The notes below the pieces were generated by a model, which ran no database searches, was not told the origin of the DNA, and worked only from the letters and a program-made list of their open reading frames with translations. Of a DNA stretch of 64,000 bases, positions 35,026-46,247 are shown piece by piece; positions within the stretch are counted from its first letter, which is position 1, and every line of letters starts with the position of its first letter. Source of the stretch: Penicillium oxalicum (taxonomy: Eukaryota; Ascomycota; Eurotiomycetes; Eurotiales; Aspergillaceae); contig NC_064653.1 in NCBI RefSeq assembly GCF_001723175.1, forward strand, positions 1,054,001-1,118,000, given 5' to 3'. The position numbers were made by a program, and so were the translations under genes.

Positions 35026-36507
35026 TTAGCCCATCAGACCACCATTTGCAAAATGCCATTCATCAATGTTGCACATTCGTTCACACCGGGAGGGCCGATG
35101 TTTCTGATGAGGGTGTTTGGGTTTCTTGCCATGCTTCTTCTTCTTTCGATTCTTGCGACACTTGCGACCCTTGCGGCCCTTTTTGCATTTCTTAAACATG
35201 GCGCCATCGATGATCTCCGCGCTGGGTTCCGAGTCGGCTTCTGGCCAATGACTCCCTTCGGCCAAAGAGGCCACATTCCCTGAAGCGAGATATTGATGTC
35301 CGCCGTGTCGTTGGGACATGGGTGGCGGAGACTTTTGCCAGTCATCGGCAGAGATGTTGTACGCCACCTCGATATACTCAATTGCCATGAAAACACTGTC
35401 GCCGAGTGGTAGATCGCCCGTCCATACTCCACCGTCGCTCCAGAGATTGATCATCAGCCAACTAGGCAAGTCTGGTACGCGATATGTCTTGGAGTCTTGA
35501 GCCTCGCCATCTGCCCACCAGCGCGAGACGTTCGACAACCAGTCGAGGCGATGGACAGACCAAGTGGTCCAGGGAACGGGAAGGTCCATGACTGTGTTGG
35601 CCCCGGGGATCATCATGTCTTTGGAGAAATCGTAGTCGGGTTGATTTGCATAGTGAATCCGGGACGGAGGATCCTTGGTAAGAAGCTCGATATCCGATTC
35701 GCAATTCGGCTCACGATAGGTGAAGATTCCCACACAGGAACCAGGATATGGCAGGTCTTCATTTGAATGAGTGATCCCGTTTGAATGGGACATGGTAGAC
35801 TCCGAGTCCAAGTTGGCTGGCAGAACGCGGAAACGAACGCGCAAGGAGCAGTGAAAGATATTCCTGGCTTTGGTCTCAATTTCAGCCGTGGATGTATAAT
35901 TTCGATGGCGAGTGGTGCGCATGACCAGATAGGTCGACAAATGATCGAGCCATTCTCGGTTCTTTGCGAAGAAGACATTGCGTTTGGAATTGATCATGGT
36001 GACGGGGGCATGAGGACCGCTGGGTCGCTGCCATTGCTGACTGACCCAGTCCTTTTCAAAGGCTTTCTTGAAGGACCACAGGGCCTCGAGCTCACTTTCT
36101 TCAGTGTCAACATTGGCGTTGGACTTGGCCATCTTATTGGCAAGCTCATCCTCCTCGTCATCGTTGGGATATTCATTCTCGTCGCTGACATCGTCGTTCT
36201 CATCGTCAGTGCCCTCCTCCATCGAGTCCGGCCATTGGATCGACTCCAGCTGTTCATCCAGTGTTGACGCATTGAAATGGGCTTGTCTCACTCCGGGAAT
36301 GGAGCGAAAGTCCCAGAGCTTGTAGTGTTGGAAGTATCCTGGATCTGGCCCCGTCACGGTGAAGCAATCGCAGTCCTCGGCCCTCCTCTTTTTGTGTGGG
36401 TGGTTTTTGGTGGCGTTTGGTTCAGAATGCAAATCGGTTGAGCTGGCAGAACCGATGTTGAAAAGCCAGACGGATAGGATCAATAGGAATAAGGCGTCTG
36501 GCGTCAT
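35026..36507 (-). CDS. Secreted GH16-like concanavalin-fold protein with basic tail
   Basis: A single-exon ORF of 493 residues. Residues 1-22 form a signal peptide. A CDCF segment and an acidic run (about 97-122, mostly Asp and Glu) precede the main domain. That domain has the GH16 active-site pattern E-x-D-x-E as Glu270-Ser-Asp272-Ile-Glu274. It is followed by a WTTWSVHRLDW strand and the WADGE and NLWSDGG segments seen in GH16 endo-glucanases and transglycosylases. The last 60 residues include a very Lys/Arg-rich stretch (439-464). It may act on wall beta-glucans, which is inferred from the fold. The acidic insert and the basic tail are unusual for the family. Family assignment is by motif only. 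Confidence 0.78.
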   Translation of the reverse strand: MTPDALFLLILSVWLFNIGSASSTDLHSEPNATKNHPHKKRRAEDCDCFTVTGPDPGYFQHYKLWDFRSIPGVRQAHFNASTLDEQLESIQWPDSMEEGTDDENDDVSDENEYPNDDEEDELANKMAKSNANVDTEESELEALWSFKKAFEKDWVSQQWQRPSGPHAPVTMINSKRNVFFAKNREWLDHLSTYLVMRTTRHRNYTSTAEIETKARNIFHCSLRVRFRVLPANLDSESTMSHSNGITHSNEDLPYPGSCVGIFTYREPNCESDIELLTKDPPSRIHYANQPDYDFSKDMMIPGANTVMDLPVPWTTWSVHRLDWLSNVSRWWADGEAQDSKTYRVPDLPSWLMINLWSDGGVWTGDLPLGDSVFMAIEYIEVAYNISADDWQKSPPPMSQRHGGHQYLASGNVASLAEGSHWPEADSEPSAEIIDGAMFKKCKKGRKGRKCRKNRKKKKHGKKPKHPHQKHRPSRCERMCNIDEWHFANGGLMG

Positions 36508-38659
36508 GATGGGCGAGCGGCTCCCTCGCGTTCAAGACGGAGGCATGAAGATGGGCCGATTCCACGCCAACCTTTTTAGTTCTCATACATGGGCGTGAAG
36601 TCTACGAACATTCATGTTCTATCGAGCTCAAGAGGCTCTGATGACAGGTCTGGTTTCTGCTAGTACGGCAGTCGCGACCGCGAGAGCAGCACTTCCGTTC
36701 AGGCTTCATCAATTTCCCCATTTGGAAAGTCCTGACCACCACGCTGGTCGCATCTTGTTTACCTTACCACCTTGGCCTGTACAGTCCAACCGTGGCCGTG
36801 CCAAAACTCCTCAGTCATGTCTGCCGGCCGTCATAGTGGCAGTGTGCCCAAGTCCCAAGGCAGGAGTCAAGAACATCATTACCTGTCGATGGAGTTCTTT
36901 TCTCCGAACTGTTTGAGTCATGATGGCTCATCCAACGCCTGCTTTCTAAGGTGTTCTGAGCTGGTCCACAGATGGTTGTTATGAATGCATTTGACGGGAT
37001 GTCCGATTCGCGACCATCTTGTCTTTATTTGTTTGCATCTTCCATCAGATCAAAAGAGTCAATATGACTTGTCGACGGCCCTGATCACACCCGGTCTCGT
37101 CTCATGCTCTGAATTTACATCGGCGACGCGGCGGTCAGACATGAGCGACCGTTACAAGATGACGGAGACAGCACATGCTGGTACCACCCCCGTCAAACAT
37201 GAGTGTGGGATTGCCGAGACAACGTTTTGGATCTTTCAGGTTTGAGAGAAGTACAGTACTGGTACCTGCCCAGCGAGACGCTGAATGAATGGTGTCATCA
37301 TCCGACCGGAAGCGTGGTCAGCAGGGCAGTCGAGTTTACGATACGGAGGTGAACTGGTGAGCTGGCAACTGGCAGCCTACGCTCGGACGATCATGACTGG
37401 TGGTCAGGACACGGCTGAGCTCGACAATTGGGAAAGCTGATCTCGATAATTGGTAGTTAAACTACCCTTTTAGGCTTAGATCGCTAATGTTGGGGCCCTT
37501 TGCGTAGTACCTTGGCAGAACAGCTCTACCTGTAACTTTTGTATTTTTGAAGATGGATTTCTTGATTGATAGAGCCCGCATCAGTATTGACGAAAACTGA
37601 GGAGAGTAGTAATTAGGATACCACAGATATCTAGCAGATACTTAGGGCATATCGATGAATTTTTATCTAAAACTTTCATCTTAATCAAAGAGTATGTATA
37701 TTGAATAAGGAATCCTTTTTAAATTTCAATTCTGTGTTATATGTGTATTGAGTGAAGCGCTAAACCTAATTAAGAATCTGACATCGACATTTGGCTACCA
37801 AAAAGGCCTAGCGTGACTTGGCCAATCGTCGATACCACCTATACACTCACTGGTGGTTCATTTTGGGAATGGGGCTTGCATTGGGCTGACAGAGGTTAGA
37901 GCCAGCCAATCAGCCACAGAAACGGTGTCTCACGGTGGGCTTAGCCAGCGCTTGCGTTACGCAGTCATGCATGCCAAGGCTCCCAGTGCAGGGCTGATGA
38001 CCTCCCCTCGGGTCTGGTCCCCCAAATATTAGTACCCAACAAGGTAAGGTGGGCACAGACAACCAAGCCATGCACTGTGATGGATTCAAACTTGAAGTGA
38101 CATGCATCCGGGAAGCACTCCGAATACAATACAGTACCCATACTCCGTTTCCATTCCATTTTCTCTTTTGGTGATGACTGGAATAGGTGACCAAAAGGTC
38201 ATGGACTATTATCAAAGTGTTCATCACACTTAATTAATTGTAACTCCCTCAGAGGGTTTTTTCCAAGCCTTACTCCCAGTCGGAAATGAGTGGATGGAGA
38301 TTTCTTACAAAAGCGGTACAGTACACCGGACTGTAGTACAATACAATACAATACAGCCATGGGGGTCAAAGAAAACGGACGATCCGGAAGGGCGAAAATT
38401 GGCTGTGACCGAGTTTGGCCACCCTCCCCCCTTCTCTGCTCGCCCTTTTTCACCCGTCACTTTCCCCCTACGGAAATCAAACTCCACTCTCAGCATCCAT
38501 CTTCTCTCTTCTCGATTACACGTCAAGACGCCTCCCACACACTATACCCCCGATCGTCATCATCGAAATGGACGAGAGTCGAACATAGAGCGATGCCCTG
38601 AAGACGACCACAACCAACCACCCTTCCAAAGCACGCCCTTTCCTTACACCCCCATCACC
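36508..38659. promoter_or_regulatory. Divergent intergenic region
   Basis: These 2.15 kb lie between the GH16-like and coiled-coil genes, which read outward. An AT-rich centre lies at about 37440-37760 and a taca/acaat repeat near 38333-38356. The stretch 38400-38659 is strongly pyrimidine-rich, as in a leader. Short ORFs have no recognisable product. Confidence 0.45.
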
Positions 38660-40244
38660 ATGTCCACCATGACGACCCTCGAGAGGAGCCACTCCTGCAC
38701 CTCCAGCAACTCACTCTCCATGTCGAGCCCGCGTCTCTCGGTCCGACGAGAGGTCACACCGCCGGGCTCAGAACTCTCACTCACTCACCTGCACGATCGA
38801 ATCAATCAACTGGATTCACGCGTCCTGGAGCTACGCTCGACCGTGTTAACCAAGGAGGGCTACGTCGACCGTCGAAATCGCGAAGATGATCACATCCGTC
38901 GCGAATTTCAACATCACCAGGCCATCTCGCAGCGAATCGATCTCAACGTGGTCGCTCTTCGCTCTGATGTGGATCAGATCAGGACGAGTATCTTCCAGCT
39001 CAAGTCGAGCATCGGTCAATCGGGCACCGAGACCGTGTACCTTCGGGGTGACGTGGATCGGTTGCAAAAGACCACCGATCAACTGCAAGTCGATATTGCG
39101 GCCATCAAGAGCGAGGCATGTGCCACACGGATTGATATCAGCAAGTTGCAGACGGCTTCCAATCAACTTCGTACCGATTTGATGACATTAGATCACAAGA
39201 TCTCTCATCAATACCATGCCCTCACTTCTCGAATGAACTCGCTTGAATCGCAGATGAAATACGCGGACCGTGTTCGATTCAACTCTTTGGCTCACACAGT
39301 CCATGCACCTATCAACCCCGTTCCGGTGATCATGGATGACGGAACCCTTGAATGGCCCCAATATTTCCCACGAACAGTATGGAGATTCTGGTGCCTCAAG
39401 AAACGAAGTCGAGGTAAGCTTCTCGTGTCGATGCATTTGACATATTGGTCAGTCCCGTCGCTCCCTTGCTGACATTTTCTGCCATCTAGTTCATCGCTTG
39501 ATTGAATTGGCCGAGTTTTACCAGCTGGGTGATTACCAGGAGTGGGCTCGTATGCATCCCTCGGACATGTATGCCGACGACAGCGATTCTAGCAGCTCAA
39601 GTGAAGGCTCAAGTAGCATCACTCGCGCGGAAGCTGTCCGTCGCTACCCCGAGGCTGCACACCAGGCCCTGGCCGCCACTTTGGGTTTGCTATATTACAA
39701 GATTCGAAATGAAGTCGGTGAGGGTCCTCACGGTCCCGTTACCACTCGTCCTCCCAAGCGTCAGCAGGAGGAAGTGGCTTCTACAGGCACCAGCAATAAG
39801 TCCAAACCCGTGAAGATTCCCCGTCGGCCAAGTGTCTCCGACTCATTCATTCAACGTCTGGTCAATGGCGGACCTTCTGTGGAGTCCAAGTCCTCCACGT
39901 CTGAGGAGTTTGACAAGCTGGGGTGGAACCCTTTTGCAGATGTCTCAGACGATGCCATGAGCAAGCTCAGATCTATTGATCCTCAAGACATCGGCACGGT
40001 CTTACGCGCTCTCGAGCAAGGCCGACTCAAGCTGAAGCCCAGTCGGTCAGAAAAACTCAACATGTCCCCGACGGAATCAAAGGCAAACCACTCGTTTTCC
40101 GGCAAGGCAACAGAGCCTGCCCAGGAAGACGTGTCACCTACTGTCCCAAACACAGTACCCACGCAACCTATCTCCACTGTGGAATTTGCAACGGCAGCCG
40201 CCTTACCGGAGACCGCCTCTGGTGGAGACAGTTCCACTTCATGA
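38660..40244 (+). CDS. Coiled-coil hypothetical protein (502 aa)
   Basis: Two exons, 38660-39413 and 39490-40244, join in phase to give KKRSRVHRLIELAEFY. The frame is open to 38294, but the ATG at 38660 follows a typical ccatcaccATG context. Residues 40-210 form long heptad-like helices (LHDRINQLDSRVLEL and repeats of it) interrupted by basic spacers, a likely coiled coil. A conserved block follows, with WPQYFPRTVWRFWCLKK and a helical LAEFYQLGDYQEW. The C-terminal 240 residues are Ser/Pro-rich and probably disordered. I do not recognise a named family. It could be a cytoskeletal or scaffolding protein, but nothing proves this. Confidence 0.8.
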
Positions 40245-41112
40245 GACAAAATTTCGCAGGATGGAGGGCAACCATCCTCGAGATTACGTCGCAGCGCCGC
40301 TGCAGTCGGTGTCTACAACATTCAACCTCTATAAGTGTAGTTTCTTTTCGCGTATATCGCATCTTGGCTCGGAGTACGGGATGATGCCCTTCTTTCCATT
40401 TGGAAGGAAAGCGTCTTTTTGTTTGAGTTTTGGTTTTTCTCTTTCGGAGTTCCTGCAGCGACTTTTTGGGAGCATACATTGGCGTTATCTGTCCAGGCTT
40501 CTTGTCTGAATTCTTTGTCTCGTACTATACCCTGGACGCTGTTCGGCACTGCATTTTTTTTTGGTTCGCTTGGGGGTTTAGCTTTCGCAGTTTTGTTGAT
40601 GCTTCCGATCAATTGATTAACCTTTTGATGGTACAGGACGCCATGACCTCTAACCCGAGTGCCTTGAGACCTTGTCTAACGACATCGCGTCTCATATGAG
40701 AACCACTGACGAGTGCTCGCCGCCTCTGTCATAGATACGTAACCATTCAACGTTGTGCCCAATGCCAAATTCCCAACAATCTGCCTCCTGGTTGCGCCGC
40801 CAGCCCATGCATCTAGGACACGAGAGGAGACTGCGATGACTACGGAAATAATATGCCCTCTGAAAATTAGTTCAGGTCAAAGCATCATAGGCTAACAAGA
40901 CAACTTGCTAATGAAGTAGATCTCACCAGCACTCAGCTCCCACGATGAATACCATCGATCTGTGAAAGCGAGGCCGGCTCCCTCTCTCTGCGTCACTCGA
41001 CAGACGCTGGTCTGTATGCCTGGAGAAGTTTCCGCGTGACTGGATATGTAGTATTACTATTCAGTATTCTGTATCAATATAAAAGTTCAATGTCAACTCT
41101 TCCCAGGACCGG
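40245..41112. other. Convergent 3' intergenic region
   Basis: About 870 bases between converging genes, T-rich to the left. No gene or repeat is supported. Confidence 0.55.
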
Positions 41113-42483
41113 TCATGAGACAGGCTCGAACAAGTCCTGCTTCAAAACCTCCATCACGGTCTTCTCATCCACATTCTCTATGTTCACGCCAGAAGCGTCC
41201 CCGTTAGATCCGGCTGATACTTCTGGTGTGTCTTCATCTGACTCTGACGCTTCGCCTTTTGTTTCCTCCGGTGGAGCCGTGCGTAGATACTCCTCTTCCA
41301 GTATGAATGGACATGTCTCCTTGGATTCCAGCATTGACTGGGCACATTCCGGGAGGGCATAGACTGTAGGAAACTCAAGGACCGTTCGATCTCGTAGTAT
41401 CGTGTTCAGTGTGTCAGATGGTGAGAGGGAGACAATGACCGGTCTTTTCGTTGAGGTTCTTGGACAGTGAAGGTAGAAGTAGAGATTGCGGTGAGGAGGA
41501 ATCGGGGGGCTCGAGTTGCTCTTCTGAGCCGTTTCCGTAGATCCATCCGGTTCTTTCCCCTCGACGGATTCGACCTCATCAGGCTCCTGTGCCGACACTT
41601 CTGCCGATGTCTTTGCTTCGGGCGACGTCTGCCCAGCAAGTGATTCTGTCCCAGACGCCTCATTGTCTTTCTTCACATCTGCATTAGGCCTCTCATCCTT
41701 TGGGACTGGGAAAGCACGGTCGTAAGCGTCGGAGATCTGATAAGTCTCAAGCGCATTCCGGATGGTCTTCTCTCCAGTTGCCGAGATCCATTCCACCGTC
41801 CAACTAAGACACTTGTGCCTAACAAGCAAAGACTGATCAGCACGACAATCCCATACAAAGCAGAAGGTTAGCGAAACCACACGCGCCAGATCACATACTT
41901 TGGATGCCAACGAGACGTATTCTGTGTATTCCTCGACATGCCCCGTGGCGCTCTCAAAACCTTTACCGCGCCAGCCTCAGCGCCACGCAAAAACCCAGCT
42001 TCACCTTTCACCAAGCCCTGTGCAGGACGTTTTCTTTTCTGACCTGCACTCGCACCCGCACTTGCAGCCCCAGCACCGCCATCCAGAGAGTCTTCTCCAT
42101 CAACGACTTGTCCCCGATTTAGGTCAATTCCTCGATTTTCCGCGTCTCGCTCCGCACGCTCTAATGTACGCTCGATCCCGGTGATAAAGTTGAAATCGCG
42201 ATCAAAGGCCACCTCGGTGGCGAGCTCACTTCGCTTCAGGTAAGCGGCCGGATCACGAACACCCGAGCATTGAGACCAGAGCTTGTGGCGGCGGGAACAT
42301 GGGAGGGAGCAGGTTCGTGTTGCGCAGCGTGGACAGCGATATTTGGGAGGATTGACGTGACTACCGCGGGCGATGGTGAGATTGAATGCGGTGGAAAGGT
42401 GGAAAGGTGGAGCTTCGAGTGTGAGCGTAGAAAACTTACCATATGGAGCAGAGCTCACTGAGGAGAGGATCCGAATTGTCCAT
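41113..42483 (-). CDS. bcd1: Box C/D snoRNP assembly factor Bcd1 (HIT-type zinc finger)
   Basis: This predicts 403 residues from three exons: 42483-42440, 42360-41899 and 41818-41113. A zf-HIT finger spans about residues 12-50, with the CxxC, CxxC and C-x3-C-x3-H-like spacing visible in LCSIC, YRCPRCATRTCS and CSRRHKLWSQC. It is followed by the Bcd1 signature FNFITGIERTLERAERD. Exon 2 to 3 splicing produces SRWHPKHKCLSWTVEWI, another conserved Bcd1 segment, which confirms the junction. A long acidic, low-complexity stretch separates this from a C-terminal LYFYLHCP block. The role, from the family, is nuclear assembly of box C/D snoRNPs needed for rRNA methylation. It is divergent from the dehydrogenase gene. 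Confidence 0.92.
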
Positions 42484-43007
42484 TTTGATTATGTCTGGTG
42501 ACTGTCGAAGCTGTGATGCGACTTGAATGGATGCTGGCAAAAAAACACTATCGGGAAATTTATGGTGGCTTATCGATAGTGGCCTAAGGCGGTGAGTACC
42601 CCGGCTCTTTTCCTAGGAGCTCCAGATTGGACCGAGTCACCAGCATTTGATTCTTCGAGAAGTTTGAGTCGTTTGCTGAATGACTGGTTTCACTATTTAA
42701 TGAAATGGCTGTGTGGCATGCTCTGCAGGCTTGTGAAATCAGAGATCTGGTGTGCAAACAGTGAAGGACCCCACGATCGTGTACGGTGGAAAATGATATC
42801 ATCCGAAGGCTTGATGATCAATCCCCCGCAGTATTTCTAAGCTTCGGCGAGAGCGGAACCACAGAGGCAGCCACTGATTCTGGAAACGGAGTATATAACA
42901 ATACTGACCTCACCCTGAATTCTCCATCTCGCGTTTGAATTTCTCTTGAAACTTGACGCATCACCTTTTTCCATCTCCTGGCTAGCACATCGTGATCTAC
43001 AAATATC
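42484..43007. promoter_or_regulatory. Divergent promoter between bcd1 and the dehydrogenase
   Basis: About 520 bases between two start codons. No ORF of note. Nothing specific enough to name a binding site. Confidence 0.5.
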
Positions 43008-43948
43008 ATGTCTTCAAAAGGATTAGCAATCATCGCCGGTGTTGGCCCTGGCACAGTATGCAATCTTCATAGGCATACCACGATTTCAATCCTCCGTCAC
43101 AAGCTAATCGACACTGCAGGGAGCCTCGATCGCTCGGCGATTTGGCAAAGCGTATTCTGTAGTTCTTCTATCTCGCAATGCGAGCAACTTTGAGCCTCTT
43201 GTCCAGGAGATCAACGGAAATGGTGGCCATGCCTTGGGTATTAGCACCGACGTCTCAGATGCGAAAAGCGTCAACTCGGCCTTCGACGAGATCGCGAAGC
43301 AATTCCCAGACTCACCGGTGGCTGCATCGATCTTCAACCCTGCTGGAGGATTCGTACGAAAACCGTTCCTGGAGCTGACCGAAGAGGACTACTCTACAGC
43401 GATTGACTCGCAAGCGTGCGTCTGATCTCTCCTCGGCGCAAAAACTGCGGCAGTATCTCGATTCGGCACGGGCTAATATAACATAACAGAAGAGGAGCAT
43501 TTTATTTCGCCCAGCGGGCTTTGCCTCTTCTCTTGAAAGCCAAGGATTCCATTCCGTATCCGCCAACTCTGATCTTCACCGGTGCGACAGCCAGCGTGAA
43601 GGGATCCGCGAATTTCGCCGCCTTTGCGAGCGGCAAGTTTGCTCTTCGTGCTTTGGCTCAATCTCTGGCCCGTGAATTTGGACCTCAAGGTGTCCATGTC
43701 TCGCATACTATCATTGATGGAGTCATTGATATCCCACGAACGAAGCAGTGGATTGTTCCTGGTGAAGATGCAAAGCTGAATCCCGACGCGGTGAGTATAG
43801 CATAACGGTTCTTTTCATGCCGTCTTTACATTAAACCGATTTACTGATATCAGGATAGATTGCGGAGTCGTATTGGCACTTGCATACTCAGCCAAGGACA
43901 ACCTTTGCATTCGAGTTGGATTTGCGGCCGTATCTGGAAAAGTGGTAG
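43008..43948 (+). CDS. Atypical short-chain dehydrogenase/reductase-like protein
   Basis: This predicts 244 residues from four exons: 43008-43055, 43120-43415, 43490-43790 and 43859-43948. All phases match. The N-terminus has the nucleotide-binding glycine motif AGVGPGTGASIARRF of the atypical fungal SDR group. The NPAGG segment replaces the usual NNAG, and the substrate-side serine lies in FTGATASVKGS. The usual catalytic Tyr-x3-Lys reads Phe-x3-Lys (FASGK), so the general acid tyrosine is missing. The protein may therefore bind NAD(P) without classical SDR chemistry, or use another residue. The final exon is short, and its acceptor choice (the tag at 43856-43858) is the only one that keeps frame. 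The substrate is unknown. Confidence 0.85.
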
Positions 43949-44324
43949 AACAATCTGATGCTTGGGGAGCTGTAAGTGCCGCGGTGACTTACACTGAGCG
44001 GGACTGGTACTCAATGTTTTTCGTTGCACCCTTCCCCACTCATAGCACTTTAGCAACATCTTCCGATACGATTTGAGTCGTTTCTTTGAATCAATTCTGG
44101 GTATGTATGCACCACGCATCATATTCATGTATTGCCTTTTGCGCCCGATTAGATCAAGTCTCGATGCGGCATTCCAGCAACAATAGTCATGTGACGATCG
44201 GATCGGCACATCACGTCATGCCGATTGAGTTCCCCAGATCTCAGTCAAGGGCTCGTTCGGTGCAGCAGCCACGACCACCAACCACCTCACCAACACGTCG
44301 AATCTGAAATCGAGGACCGTCAAA
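43949..44324. promoter_or_regulatory. Tandem intergenic region
   Basis: About 375 bases between two + strand genes, holding the dehydrogenase 3' end and the next promoter. It has a TCACGTCA-containing stretch near 44210-44220. No gene. Confidence 0.45.
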
Positions 44325-45596
44325 ATGGTCCTCGATGATGCCTCTCCGCAGGCAGGGGCCTATCCCGACACGCCTGGACGAGCTGGCCCTCAAGAGAAAG
44401 AATCACTGGGACCGAACCCCGCGATGGCCAGCAATTTCAAGTTACAAGTAAAGTCTGACTTTGTGGTCAGACCAGATTACTTCACATTGGTTTTTGGATT
44501 CCTCGGGCGCCGAAACTGGGAACGCACCGTCGCGTATACGATGATGGAGCGAGTGGAAAACAGCTGGCTCCTCACGGGACGCGCACTCACTCAAGACGAG
44601 CTGGACGCATTCACAGCTTATTCGACACAGACACTCTATTACCGTCGCATGGGCGTACCGATTGCTTCATTCTTCGGCACGGCTTGGATCTACAATACCA
44701 CACGCAAGAACCTGAGTCTCCCGTCAAACGCTAGCCCAACTACGGTTTACACTGCCCTCCGCAATTTCGCGAAGGCCGATAAGGCCGGATTCCGGTCCAC
44801 GCTCGCGTCGGCTGCTTTCAAGATGCTCTTCATCACTACAACTGGCGCTATACTTTCGGGATTCGCCGCTCTCTGGACGGAAACGAGGAGCGTTGTCACG
44901 GATCCTCGTCTGAGAGGCTTCGTGGAGGACATGAGAGGTCAGAAACCCGAGGAAGTTCGAAACAGGAAGGTGAAAGCTGCGAGTGAACGCGTCCGTCGCA
45001 TGCGTGGAGGAGAGAAGGACATTGAACCCTATATCATCGAGGAGTTGCGCCACCCAGGCTCGCACGTTGAAAGGAATGACACCGACTCGTACGCCTACGA
45101 CAACTCCCCTACTTCGTCCTCTGTGGATGATGGCATGGTCTATGCCACATCGGACGAGTCAAGTTCTGCTAGTCAACAGCAGTCTATGACTGCAACACCC
45201 CGGAGGACCTGGGGCTCTAGCACACAAGCAGGCCCGGCCCGAACTGGATCAGCCGGTGAGCCTTCCGGTGGTACAGATTACTTCCTCAGCAGCAACGACG
45301 ACGATGCAAGTCCCACCGCACCGGAGTACCGAACCACAAATCCCGGCAGTTCAACTTCGGGGAGTGCCTGGGATCGTCTTCGTCGACAGACCGGGTCCCA
45401 GCCTTCACGAGCGCCTCCGACTCAAGAATCAGCGCCTCAATGGGGCCAGCAACAAGATTCTGGCAGCTCAAGTGAGCGGGATGTGTACTATGCGAACCAG
45501 GAGCGCGAGCAGAATCAGGCCCAGGCCGAGTTCAATCGAATGCTAGAGGCAGAGAGACAAATTTCGAATGATTCATCCCAAAGCCGGCGCTGGTAG
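44325..45596 (+). CDS. Two-TM hypothetical protein with long disordered tail (423 aa)
   Basis: A single-exon ORF starting MVLDDASPQ. A second Met at about residue 34 is an alternative start. Residues 40-105 form a conserved-looking soluble block (FVVRPDYFTLVFGFLGRR, then LTGRALTQDELDAFTAYS). Two hydrophobic segments follow at about 109-124 and 162-184. The last 200 residues are Ser/Gln/Asp-rich with no structure apparent. I do not recognise the family. The two membrane segments and the polar tail suggest a membrane protein facing the cytosol, possibly mitochondrial or ER. This is inference. Confidence 0.8.
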   Translation: MVLDDASPQAGAYPDTPGRAGPQEKESLGPNPAMASNFKLQVKSDFVVRPDYFTLVFGFLGRRNWERTVAYTMMERVENSWLLTGRALTQDELDAFTAYSTQTLYYRRMGVPIASFFGTAWIYNTTRKNLSLPSNASPTTVYTALRNFAKADKAGFRSTLASAAFKMLFITTTGAILSGFAALWTETRSVVTDPRLRGFVEDMRGQKPEEVRNRKVKAASERVRRMRGGEKDIEPYIIEELRHPGSHVERNDTDSYAYDNSPTSSSVDDGMVYATSDESSSASQQQSMTATPRRTWGSSTQAGPARTGSAGEPSGGTDYFLSSNDDDASPTAPEYRTTNPGSSTSGSAWDRLRRQTGSQPSRAPPTQESAPQWGQQQDSGSSSERDVYYANQEREQNQAQAEFNRMLEAERQISNDSSQSRRW

Positions 45597-46247
45597 GCTA
45601 TCGACTCCGGGTTTATTTTCGACTCCTCTTTCATGTACAGTAAGGACAATACACATATTCAAATGCTGTCTTCAAGCTAAAGATTTACCTCCACTTCCTC
45701 CCCCCAGCCCCCTACGCATTGAGTCTGAGAGGCTGAGCCCACAGGCAGTGTCAATGAAATTCCACCTCCATGAAAGTTTGACATTTCACGGCTCACCTTA
45801 TGGGGCAAAGGGTACATATATCCACTCCCGGAACAGCTTTTCTAGTTGTGAGAAAGCGGGAAAAACCAGAGTAGGATATTAAAGAATGAACTGGCATGAA
45901 ATAAATTCGGCGAGAAACGTGAATAAATGGTCATAAAAAGAGGGAACAAAAGGTATCGCAATGCTCATAAGTGAAGGGGACCGAGGTCGATAGTAAAGTA
46001 TATGTGAAGCCCGGACATGGCAGGCAAGACATAAAAACATTCGCTGAAATGCCAATAACAAAGGTACTGAGATCAACGTAAGAAATGCAAAACAACACCG
46101 GAACACAAGGGGGAAAGTAGAAGAAGAAGAAGAAGAAGAAGAAGAAGAAGAAGAAGAAGAAGAAGAAGAAGAAGAAGAAGAAGAAGAAGAAGAAGACTGG
46201 GGACATGAAAATCGAACAAGTCGATATTTCGAGGCAAAGACACCCAA
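45597..46247. other. Convergent 3' intergenic region
   Basis: About 650 bases between converging genes. Apart from the GAA microsatellite it shows nothing notable. Runs of Ser, Phe or Leu in ORFs here come from that microsatellite. Confidence 0.55.
46120..46196 (+). repeat. GAA trinucleotide microsatellite (about 25 copies)
   Basis: A perfect GAA/AAG run of 77 bases on the + strand, about 50 bases beyond the stop codon of the WD40 gene. On the transcribed minus strand gene it would read as a TTC tract in the 3' untranslated region. Confidence 0.92.
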
